Positions 37,300-47,849 of a stretch of DNA of 64,000 nt are shown here, piece by piece. Location: contig NC_041814.1 in NCBI RefSeq assembly GCF_900964775.1, positions 13,065,360 through 13,129,359 on the forward strand, written 5' to 3'. The position numbers and the translations under genes were made by a program. Each line of letters opens with the position of its first letter. Positions within the stretch are counted from its first letter, which is position 1. The notes below the pieces were generated by a model that did no database searches, was not told the origin of the DNA, and worked only from the letters and a program-made list of their open reading frames with translations. Source of the stretch: Scleropages formosus. Lineage: Eukaryota > Chordata > Actinopteri > Osteoglossiformes > Osteoglossidae.

Positions 37300-37530
37300 T
37301 TGAATTAAAGATCTAAAAAGAAATCGGTTTTGTGCTAGTTCGGTGAGCTCATCTAGTGTTGTCCCCATTGCTGTTGTCAACATATCGATCCGTCTCATTG
37401 CGGGTCTTCCTCTTTTCCTTGTTCCTTCAGTCTCTCCGGTCATGAAGTCCTTCTCTAATGATCGTTCTCTTCTAATTGTATGGCCAAAGTAGGATAGGCG
37501 TAATTTCATTGATTGGTGACTCATGTAAAT
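37300..37530 (-). mobile_element. LINE ORF2 C-terminal remnant
   Basis: Reads LSYFGHTIRRERSLEKDFM and then KRGRPAMRRIDM, the 'FGHxxRR...LEK...RKRGRPxxRW' block found near the C terminus of RTE- and other LINE-type ORF2 proteins. No other part is nearby. Confidence 0.65.
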
Positions 37531-38019
37531 AATAAAATAACTGACAATTATTTGCAGAATGGATACCAGATACAGCTGCAATGTGAATTGCATGTGTATG
37601 TAGTGTGCGAAAAAGGCACAGAAAGACCATTGACAAGTGGTTATTTGTTCTCCAGATCCTGAGGGATCACTTGACAAATTTCTCTATTACACTATCAGGT
37701 GAGGTCTGCTTTATCAGGAAACCTTCCTCTGTTTGGTGGTCATTTCTAGACCCTCTCACAGTGCAAGAATTGTGAATAGTTTGCTGTTCATTGAATTTGT
37801 ACTCCATGCTGAATTAACTGGAAAAAAAATAAAAAATTATACATTTTTAATCTGCAGTCAGCGTTGTAGGAATCCACAATTCAGGGTCACTTTAGGACCA
37901 ATTGACCGTCTGTCTATCCCATATTATCATATGAAAACATCAGGGTAATACACATTGCTTGTGGGCATTCAAAACAATATCTGTTGGATGATTAGATCAA
38001 ATTTACAGTTGAATGGGTC

Positions 38020-38390
38020 TGCCTGTTAATATAATTGTGAGAATGTTGACATGTCCCAGTTCTTGTTAGTGGATGGTGGTCAAACCATTTGGTGATAAGG
38101 AAGTTTGAGGTAGCTGGCAGTCGGGGGTTGATTCCTGTGAAGGCTTCCTTGCCTTTGATGCTTTGTTTGAAGGTATCACCTCTAAAGCTTTCTGTAAGGC
38201 CACACCTTTAAGGACTGCCCACTGAATGCCTATAAAACCACAATGTATGTCTCCCTTAGTTAAACTTGATGACTACAGTGTGAAACAGCACGTTCTGATG
38301 TTGTAGACTGATGCTCTCATCTGCAATAAAGAATCCTGCTGAAGATACTTCCAAGTCTCCTGATCTTCTCTGCGAATTACCAACAGTGGC
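38020..38390 (+). mobile_element. possible LTR-like sequence (fossil)
   Basis: A TATAAAA box near 38231 and an AATAAA about 90 bases later (38325), then 'ctgctgaagatacttccaag', resemble the U3-R-U5 order of an LTR. Borders and family not determined. Confidence 0.3.
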
Positions 38391-38439
38391 TACAAGGACT
38401 GTTATCCCAAGTAATGTATTAAAACGAAAGACGATGAAG

Positions 38440-38690
38440 AAAGATGATGACGATGCGCATCATGAACGATCATAGTCATAGTTGTTCTTATTGTTACCAT
38501 TATTTATTGTTATTGTTATTTGCATTACTCATTGTCATTGTCATTGTTTTGTTCTGTGCAGTATTTCTATTGTTTTTGTTCATAGTCTGTGGAGAAGCAT
38601 TCATGAAGAATTTCATGATACTTGTACACGGTACTTGTGCCTATGACAATGAACTTGAAACTTAAACTTAAATTTAAAACAAACTTATTG
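38440..38690 (+). mobile_element. LINE 3' tail fragment
   Basis: TTATTG-rich stretch, then 'gaatttcatgatacttgtac' and 'tatgacaatgaacttgaaac' with a degenerate (ACTTAA)n end, the 3' end of the same LINE type as 36195-36990 but in the opposite direction. Confidence 0.5.
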
Positions 38691-38853
38691 GATTTTCAAG
38701 ATTCCTTGAGGGAATAAAGCACAGTATCGGTCTCTAGCATAGAGAGCTGTGATCAGAAGGGTTATGCCAAACAGAGAAAGCCACATAGGTAGTCTGGAAA
38801 GGCAGGGATCTCGTACAGCTTTGGCTTGTTTTATACTTCCAGTATAACGATGA

Positions 38854-40069
38854 AGGGGTTCATATTTTTTTATTTAGTTTCAAAAGTACCGCTATAACAG
38901 ATTTCTGTAAAAATCAACAGAAAATCGTAGGTGAACAGGTTATAATTATTCTCTACTTTTCATATTCAAAAAACTTCAAAATGATCATCTTTCATTCATT
39001 ATTATTAAAGTAGCTAAAGCTTTTCCAAGGAGATGTACAATTTTATTGTTACAGTAAATGTTACAAGAGTACAATATATGGGAAACAGTAAATTGTGAAA
39101 CTGATCTCATAACAGCTATAGCGTTACATTACATGACGGCATTAGAGCGACTTCATTTCAAATAAATTGACAGCATTTCACAAGAATCTAAAAACTTTTT
39201 ATAAGAACATTAAAACACCAGTTATCCCTAGTCTAACCAGCAAGAGCATGTCCACATTTAATGTCTGCTTTCAGTGATTTTTTTTATTGTTAATTATTAA
39301 ACTGCAAAAAATTACAACGCTTTTGCAATTAATAAGTAAAGCAATTATTATTATTTTAATTACCCTATTCTTGTCTAAGTATTTACTTTTCAGATTGCTA
39401 TAGAAGATTAGCTCAGCATACAGCGGTTAAGGATTCAGGGGCAGCAGAATGTATAAAATTACAAATCACTTTTTATTAATCTGTTTGCTTAAAAAGAAAT
39501 TCCCAATAAGGTTACAATTCTGTCACTGCCAGGAATGCCACTGTCTGTGGTCAGCATATGACATGGTGTTATGACATATTTATTGGTCTGGTATTATTTT
39601 TGTATTTTATTATCAAATTTACTTTTGAGAATTCTGTAATACATTTTGCCATATGTATATAAATGAGGCAGTCAGGCAAAATTAGGTTACTGACAGGTAA
39701 GGGTTTCTGCAGAAGTAAGGTTCAAACTCTTGTTAGGTTCAGATTTTGAGCACGCGAAGGACCGCCGCTGGGACGTACATCCTCCAGTTGTTCAGGGCAG
39801 CCATGGGGCTTTCCAGCAGTTTAGAATGCCTTTTTCCAGCATAAATGGCTGCTACAAGCAGGGTACTCAGAACAAGCAACTTTGGTAGTCTGGAAGGACG
39901 GGGCTCTGGTACAACTCGTGTCATCATTGGTTTGCTCACCCTGTCCCACACCGTCAGGATGGCATTCCGGGCACCTGCCCACTTTCCTGGCCCACGCAGT
40001 CGGAACTGATAAGGGGTGCAGGGTCCAAACAGCACGCTGAACCCCAGGCGAGGGTCTGTCAGCAGCAGC
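38854..40069. repeat. near-identical segment shared with 16055-17270
   Basis: 3' flank, 3' UTR and distal half of the last exon of fmo gene C, matching gene A. Upstream of about 40069 in the same exon, C instead resembles gene B (for example the shared 'cactcccaactcatttgc'). Confidence 0.85.
39579..39584 (-). promoter_or_regulatory. candidate poly(A) signal of fmo gene C
   Basis: AATAAA on the - strand 155 bases after the stop, same position and context as in gene A. Confidence 0.45.
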
Positions 40070-43000
40070 CTCAGGATGTTTGGCCGCACTCCCAACTCAT
40101 TTGCCAGTTCGTCCATATAGGGGATGTATTCCAGTTGCAGATCTGCATGTTTGGGACAAGGGTATCTAGGGAAAATGACACTACTTGTTATACTATGTTA
40201 ATTAATGGAAATTATTTTATTTGTAGTTGTGACAAACCATGCAATATTTTGTAATCCAAGAACTTCTCCACATGGATTACCGTTTCATATTTCTTTTTCT
40301 CTCCCTCTCAACGTCTTTCAGCATGATTTCCTTTGGTGGGAGACGGATGACACCTGCAAGATCCAAGTGCCACAAATTAACAATAGCAAACATTCCTCTC
40401 TTTACGCTGAATATTTAAGTGGAACAAAAGGGCTATATTAGGTGATGGTAGACAAGCACAAAATGAGTAATAGAGACACAGACCACCCAATTGTTCAGTA
40501 GAGACATATGGACATATGATGTTCAAATCATACAATGTTGGATCTACAAACACTGCTATTACATGATAATGGTTAGGTTTTTTATTGCTGCAGGACATAA
40601 TTGTATCCATTCCCATGACCATGCAATACCAATGTAATTCTCTTCATGATCTAATGAACTTCATGAAGTGTTTCTTGCCAGCCTGAGATGCGTGGAATAG
40701 GTGATGGGGAACTTGTTGGGTTGTATAGCTCTGTATCATTGCACACACCACTTTCAGATTCCAGATATCTTTCCCTTTTATATCCTAAAATATATTATTT
40801 AAATTTTATATATGTTTTCAATACATTTACATTTATTCATTTAACAGACACTTTTCTCCAATGCGATGTACATCTCAGACAAAATACAATTTGTCCATTA
40901 CATTAGGAATACCATGTTATTCACACTCGTATGAAAATCATGCTTTCCCATTTAAGATGTTTGTCCAGTTAATTCTGCAATAACCACATTTTTGGATTTG
41001 CATAAGTTTATCTCCACTTCTGTGGCTAACTTAAGACTTTTGATTTTTATTCAGTATTTTGAGTTTCTTTTGAACTTTGCTAATGTGCTTATAGTACAAG
41101 AGATCACATTTTGTTCTTTGACAACATGCTTCTGTGACAGTTGGCCTGAAACATATGATAAATGGCCTATAAATATGGAAGCACCTAACACTGAATTGTT
41201 GTTTGGAACAGATGAAATAAGACTTATATTGAACAAACTCCTACAACTTCAATGTGTCACAGTTACCACCTAGGACAGTTTGAAATCAAAATGACCCGCT
41301 TGATGCACATGTCTGTGGTACTGTATAACTCATTGTCATTGTCACTGACATAGTGAATCATCAATGACTCTCCCCCACTTTGCACTCCTCTGGCTACACT
41401 GATGAGTACATTCAACAAAAGGCTGGTTCAGCTGCACTCTGACCAAGGAATATTTCCTGAGGTGTTTTCTGCATTAGGCCCAATAATGAGTACTCTATAA
41501 TGAGTCCTCTCCCTGTTTGTCCGAGTGGTAGAGATTTCTCTATAGTACTTTTATTTTTCATTTATTCCTATAGGCCTATATTTGCCTAAATGTGACGTTT
41601 ATTTATTGTAGTTTGATTCTAGTGTTCCATTAGTATGCTGCTGTAGCTTTGTGAAATTTCCTTTGGGGTTAATAAAATTCTGATTTATCCAAGTATCTGT
41701 CTATTTGTTATGTAGGTGCAGTATGTTTATACTATCAGTGGTGTATACTTTAGGTCTTACTCAAAGTGGTTCTTCATCTGATTAAAAACAACATAATAGG
41801 GCAAAAAAAGGTTACCTGAAATGACTCGAGTGGCCCAGCGAGCTTGCATTTCCACCACAGGCATGATGGGTCCCCAGGCTTCAATCAGGCCGATTATAGC
41901 TAGAGTTGGGTGTTCAAGCATAGGTGGGAGCACATGCTTATACAAGGTTAAATTAAAGCTTGGGCCAGTAAAGAGAGAAGTTGATAGGAAGGGGAAATTG
42001 TGGGTGTAGCCTGTGCAGAAGATCACAGTATCAATTTGTTCCTCTACTGTTTCATCCTCAAATACCACATTGGAGCCTTGGAACTCCTGAATATTTGGCT
42101 TTATGACCAAGCCACCAAGAAGGATGCAGCCAGGAAGGTCATCATTGACTAGAGGCCTCTGGTCCAAGAACCTGCAGCAATGACAGGAGAAGGTCTGAAA
42201 ACATGCATCAGAACGTGCGCCATCAACAGGGAAAGTCTCAATAACTTTAGCCGACAGTCTTACCTGTTTTTAGGCATGAGGCCGTACAATCGGTGATCAT
42301 ATTTCTGATTCAACTCTCTCTCACAGGCCCAGTTGACCAGACGCCTGGGCAAGAGTAGGGTTACCAGGCCTAGAAGACGAGTGACGCCAATCATGTCTAT
42401 GGGGCGTCCTTTAAGGGAAATGCGACTTAAGACCCAGGCCCCCTGCCGAGTACTGAGAAATGTCTGAGGAAAGACATTGAATAAATGAACTGAGATGGTG
42501 CCTCACACCGCTACAGTCAAGTAATCCATGTAATCCAAGTTTTACAGTTCAATATTAATTAAAATGTATTGTAATATTGAAGACCTTTTAAACGTCTCCT
42601 CATAAATACCAGAGCACCTTGGCAGCAGTTCATCAGTGAAATGCTGTTTGCAGACACGCTCAAAGTTATATTGCAAGATGACATTGTGAAAACCTTTGAA
42701 AAGTGGCAACCTTTCTTCCACAATCACTTACTAATCTACAACATGGCAACTGTAGAGCCTGGGATACTACAATAAAGACATCTGTTATCTTGTGAAAATT
42801 TTAATGCTGTGCAAGTTGAGCCCTTAGTATTAGGGTTATATATCTGCCTTCGCCTGGGTGAACTTTTGCTTTGATGTTAAGGATCTATGGTAGATGCATA
42901 GCTGCAGATCTGAACCATTCTGTGCAGTGCAAGGACACATGCTGTATAACTGCTTTCTGTGCAACACTAGAACCATACCTTCTTAGCAACTCTGCTGAGC

Positions 43001-44191
43001 TCAACAGCAATGTCGCCCCCAGAGTTCCCAATACCCACAACCATAACCTTCTTTCCCTTGTAAGGCTCTGGATCTTTGTATTCGCTGCTGTGACAGTACT
43101 CCCCCTTGAAGGTCTCAAAGCCTGAAAAAAGAGGACATCTGAAACCATGAACATGCTCTTCAACACAGTGCTTTGTGAAAGGACCTTGCAAAACATATAC
43201 TACTACGCTGTTCAGTGCTAATAAACCATGCACTGCTTGTTCAAAAAATTACATCTGTTCATCCTGAAAATGGACTGATAGAAGCTGAAAAAATATGAGA
43301 GAGCTGATTATCTTATGAATAAACAGATCATCTTATACCTGGAAAATCCTTCAGTGGCATGACAGGCTTTGTGTAGTGACCTGTACACACCAGGACAGCA
43401 TCGAAAATATGGATCTTTTTGAGCCCATCTCTGTCCTCAGTGAGCACTTCCCACTGCCCAGAGCAGGCAAAGTCAGGCCTCTGTTTCACAGTGAGGACTG
43501 TGGTCTGAGAAACCAAACAAGACAAAAGAAACTTAGATCACATATACTTTCTGTTTCTGGATTTTAAGTCTGTATCTCAAGTCCTTGGGCTTCATTAAAT
43601 CACAGCAAAGCAGGAGGCAAGTGACTCTGAATGTGCTGATGAGTAGAGACTATGGTGTCCATATGCATTCAGGACCTCACCTGGAAGTGAATGTGCTGCA
43701 GAAGGTTAAAATGAGCAGCGTAGAGCTGGAGGTACTGCAGTAGCTGGGAGTTGTGCATGAAATTAGGGAAGTGGGCCGGCATGGGCAAGTCGCTGAAACA
43801 CATCATCTCCTTGGAGGTGTTGGTCACAAGTGATCGGTATGTGCTGGAGCGCTCCGGTTCTGGAATCTCCTGGAGGTGGTACAATAAGCTTGGTGCAATA
43901 ATGTAAGACGCAACGGTAAGTATTCAGTGTACGTTAATCATCTAAATTATATTTGAAAATTGTAACAAATGAACTTCAGGTCATATTTACATATTCCAGA
44001 GAAAATGAACTTATATGTAGTTTGACTACTTTTGCATAACTTTTAATGGCTCAGTTTACCTTGAACCTCCACAAGCCTCCGATGTCATCGCTGCTCTCAA
44101 AGCACACTGGCTCCAGTCCCTCCTCGAGGCAGCACTTGATGCAGGTCAGCCCGGAACTGCCAGCACCGATAACTGCAACACGGCGGGCCAT
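39739..44191 (-). CDS. flavin-containing monooxygenase (cluster gene C)
   Basis: Eight coding exons on the - strand: 44060-44191, 43681-43869, 43339-43504, 42979-43121, 42264-42463, 41816-42171, 40281-40353 and 39739-40165. GT-AG borders and an open frame give 561 residues. FAD motif GAGSSG at 9-14, Asn61, signature [11 protein letters not shown] at 167-177, NADPH motif GIGNSG at 192-197, FCTGY at 328-332, hydrophobic C-terminal anchor. Expected to be an ER-bound NADPH- and FAD-dependent monooxygenase. It is the 5'-most of the tandem set. Exon 8 keeps the full 73 bases. It is a mosaic: exons 2-4 match gene B with introns, the last-exon distal half and 3' flank match gene A, and exons 6-7 are its own but closest to B. 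No disabling change is seen. I cannot assign a numbered FMO orthologue. Confidence 0.92.
40822..40930 (-). repeat. old SINE-like repeat sharing the V-SINE tail
   Basis: Inverted tail 'cagacacttttctccaatgc', then 'gatgtacatctcagacaaaa' and 'acaatttgtccattacatta'. Same body as at 56471-56715. Lies in the intron between exons 7 and 8 of fmo gene C. Confidence 0.6.
43339..44191. repeat. near-identical segment shared with 32214-33066
   Basis: Gene C partner of the exon 2-4 tract of gene B. Both introns and all three exons have the same lengths in both copies. The tract ends at the start codon. Confidence 0.85.
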
Positions 44192-44422
44192 GCTGCCGTC
44201 TTTGTTGGAATATAAACATTTTTTTTGTAGAAATGAGCTTTTTGTTGATAAAAGCTCATAGTACCCTCTGAAATCTAGAGACCATTTAAAGCAAACTTTG
44301 TCAGACTAGAAAATCAATGTACTAAATTTTAGTACACCCTATGTTACCATCCGAGTCATGGATTTTCAAGAATTGAAAATTTTCTAATTTATTTTTCTAA
44401 GTACATTTTCTTCACTGTTCAC

Positions 44423-44636
44423 ACACACACACACCCACCCAGTCTGAACCGCTTGTCCCATACGGGGTCGCGGGGAGCCGGAGCCTAACCCGGCAACTCA
44501 GGGCGTAGGGCTGGAGAGGGAGGGCACACACCCAGGACGGGATGTCAGTCCGTTGCAAGGCACCCCAAGCAGGACTTGAACCCCAGACCCACCGGAGAGC
44601 AGGACCCCGTCCAACCCACTGCGCCACTGCACGCCC
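44423..44636 (-). mobile_element. TG-SINE copy
   Basis: Complete copy about 230 bases upstream of the fmo gene C start codon. Perfect 13-bp target duplication cttcactgttcac at 44410-44422 and 44637-44649. Confidence 0.94.
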
Positions 44637-45057
44637 CTTCACTGTTCACTTTTGTACAATTTCTATTTCTACATGTCTGTTATTATGTTTCTTTTATACT
44701 AGATCAAATATCTTTTTGTCTTTTGTATAAATACAAAAAAATGGTTCTTATTCAAAGATTTGGGGTTGTGTTTTACTATTCAGTTGAATCACAGCAGTAC
44801 ATGCTACATTTTTGATTGTATATAACATAACTAAGTGCTTTTGTAGTTAAAAGCTATTTTATAATTAAAACTTTTTCCTTTCCCCATTATTTTGTATTTT
44901 TATACTGGCTATTGATACTGATATATTGTTCATATCTGACGGTGTAATAAACTTCTGTTGTTTCACAACTGGAATACATTGAGGCATAAGAACATGTAGG
45001 GTATTTGGAGACTGGAAAGTATTATCAACAATTTACAATGGAGTGACACCCACACAT

Positions 45058-45266
45058 GGGGGGCATGGTGGTGCAGTGGGTTGGACCAGGTCCTGCTCTC
45101 CAGTGGGTCTGGGGTTCGAGTCCTGCTTTGGGGTGCCTTGCGACAGGCTGGTACCCCATCCTGGGTGTGTCCCCTCCCCCTCCAGCCTTACGCCGAGTTA
45201 GGCTTCGGTTCCCCGTGACCCCGTATGGGACAAGCGGTTCTGAAAATGTGTGTGTGTGTGTGTGAG
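45058..45266 (+). mobile_element. TG-SINE copy
   Basis: A box, B box GGTTCGAGTCC and TG tail present, with a short internal deletion before the tail. A short cacacat target duplication is possible. The TG tail runs into GA and CA repeats. Confidence 0.9.
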
Positions 45267-45970
45267 AGAGACACACACACATACTGGGGACATGTCTCTC
45301 CCTCATTACACCTGTGGAATTCAGCTCCAGTGTTTGCCACACATCTGCTTACTGTCAGTTAGTAATGCACTGATTCAGGTGACACTGAACCATTGTCTCC
45401 AGTGAACTGACCCTGGTCATAGGTAACCTATTTTCAGAGTTACTAGAGGCCCTTTTGAGAGGTCAGTTAAAGCATGTTTTTCACTCGGTAAGATCTGAAC
45501 ACTGACATCCTCCTTCATGCCACTGTTGCCCTGTCTTTGTAGAGACGAGTGTTACTTTGCACTGTTATCAGAATATGCATTTTACATAACCTATATATTT
45601 CCCACAATTTCAAAAACTCAACTCTGATACAGTTTTCATAAAGATAGTAGACAGTAAGTGGGACCAACCTGGGGACAATGAGCGTCTTGTGTGTTCGCAG
45701 AAATGGATCGTTGAGAGAAAATGCATATCTCGCCAAGGTTCAATGTTTAAACTTACCACTGAACTTTGCTCCATGAGCTTCCCTGGAAACTTCTGTTCTA
45801 CAATTCCATAAATATTTTTTTCAAAACTCCAGAAAAAGTTCAGCTGTGAAAAAAAGAATAACTGCCAAGGTGAACTGTTATTCCCAAAAAAGTTAAAGCC
45901 CTCAGAACAGAACACAGATTTAAAGAATGAAACTTTTTTTTTTTTTAACACCTCTTATTTGGAGAAGGTG

Positions 45971-46184
45971 AGGGGTGCGGTGGCGCAGTGGGTTGGACCA
46001 GGTCCTGCTCTCTGGTGGGTCTGGGGTTCGAGTCCCGCTTGGGGTGCCTTGTGGCGGACTGGTGTCATGTCCTGGGTGTGTCCCCTCCCCCTCCAGCCTT
46101 ACGCCCTGTGTTACCAGGTAGGCTCCGGTTCCCCGCGGCCCCATACGGGACAAGCGGTTCAGAAAATGTGTGTGTGTGTGTGTG
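45971..46184 (+). mobile_element. TG-SINE copy, young
   Basis: Perfect 15-bp target duplication tatttggagaaggtg at 45956-45970 and 46185-46199, the longest in the window. All SINE parts are intact. Confidence 0.96.
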
Positions 46185-46499
46185 TATTTGGAGAAGGTGT
46201 GAAGCAAAAACAATATTTCAGACTTATAGGAAAAAACACACCAGGGGTCCAACATTCATGTGATTACTAAGAATTTCAGGTCACCTGACATTTTTTGTTC
46301 TTATAGTTTATTTTCCTTATGTTTTGAAAATGGGTTTTTAAATTAATATTGTATATATAGGTGTATGTCCATTATCTGCTGCTGCAACCAAAGCGAATTT
46401 CTCTCTGGGATTGATAATGTTTAATTAATCATTCATTCATGTATTATTGCACTTAGAAACAAAATAGAAGCATTGTTAAAAAAAAAAATAAGTAGGTTC

Positions 46500-46527
46500 T
46501 ATATACAAGGCGGACAAGCGGCTTCAG

Positions 46528-46578
<51 letters not shown>
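46500..46578 (+). repeat. TG-SINE tail fragment with long (TG)n
   Basis: 'ggcggacaagcggcttcagt' followed by about 24 TG units. Only the extreme 3' end of a SINE is present. Confidence 0.7.
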
Positions 46579-46583
<5 letters not shown>

Positions 46584-47577
46584 ACAAGGCTGTAGTTTTC
46601 AGTACTGTGTGTGCTGGTGGGCAGTACAGCCATAACAGGCGATGGACTCGAACTCACAGACAGTTCCCTGCTGCCTATCCCTGTTTTGTCTCAATGGTAC
46701 AAAGATGACTGACAGCGATCATCTGATGAGTAATCAACAAGGACATTGAAGACAGCTGGTCTGAGGAACGACAGTTGGGAGTACAAACGGAGAAGAGCAC
46801 TCTTCATGAAGTGCCCAAGTTTTGGCAGGCTTTTTTTCTTACTTATCCCGCTTCCTTTGTTTGTGCCTGTTTTACTGAGTCGTTTCTTCTTCCCCAGAGT
46901 GGTAACATCCCTGTTGATTCGATTTAATAAAACCTTTTTGTTCTAGAACCCTACAAGCCTTGCGCCTTTGTCCCTTGTATGTGGCTGCCTCCACCCGACA
47001 GCCGGAGAAACGTTTTATAGCTATTGAGATGTGGAATACAGCCATCATTTGGCAATACCACCATCTGGTCCACACGAAAGGAAGTGCAGTGATAGACTGC
47101 AGTAGTTGTCTGTTATAAAACATAAATGCAATTTTTAAACTAATGGAGAATATACAAGGGTTACAGTATATTTCTGTAAGAACTGGTATGCAGTCATAAT
47201 GCCAAAAAACAGATTCTGCAATTAGGAAACAGAATTCTGACTTTTTTTTTTTACTAACCTGGTTATTTTTAAATTTACTGTTCACATATTTATACATACA
47301 GAAGATCTAAAGGACATCTCAACAGTTTAACTCATCAGAACTGTGTGTCTAGGTTTTGAAGTTTCATGTCATTGAAGTACCATTTTAAATTAGCCTCTAT
47401 TTCTACCACACACGCAAAAAAGTGCAAATTATAAACCAAGAGTATGATGTTTAAAGTCTTTTTAATCTAATGCTTCTTTTTACCCTAAGAACTAAAAGAG
47501 TGTTCAAGACCTAAAACATAAGAAAGTTACAATAAAGAATACTGTATTTCCTATCATTGAGTTACACATACAGAACA
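46579..47577. other. intergenic, nothing clear
   Basis: An AATAAA near 46925, followed by a TG/C-rich stretch ending in 'ccacccgaca', could be the end of an old LTR, but the ends and target site do not hold up. No gene is supported. Confidence 0.3.
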
Positions 47578-47798
47578 CACACACACACACACACACACAC
47601 ATTTTCAGAACCGCTTGTCCCTTACGGGGTCACGGGGAACCGGAGCCTACCCGGCAACACAGGGCGTAAGGCCGGAGAGGGAAGGGGACACACCCAGGAC
47701 GGGACGCCAGTCCGTCACAAGGCACCCCAAGCGGGACTCGAACCCCAGACCCACCGGAGAGTAGGACTGCGGTCCAACCCACTGCGCCACCGCACCCC
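47578..47798 (-). mobile_element. TG-SINE copy, young
   Basis: Full-length copy with CA/TG tail. Perfect 13-bp target duplication cacatacagaaca at 47565-47577 and 47799-47811. Confidence 0.95.
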
Positions 47799-47849
47799 CA
47801 CATACAGAACATTTCCCTAAATAGACAAAAGACAGCTTTAATTTTTCTG

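Noticed and set aside
44192-46000. a possible fourth FMO gene upstream of gene C
   Set aside because: No FMO exon, FAD motif or signature was found. The stretch is SINEs and unique AT-rich sequence.
46609-47001. possible solo LTR with an AATAAA near 46925
   Set aside because: The proposed ends do not form a convincing TG...CA pair and the flanks show no target duplication.
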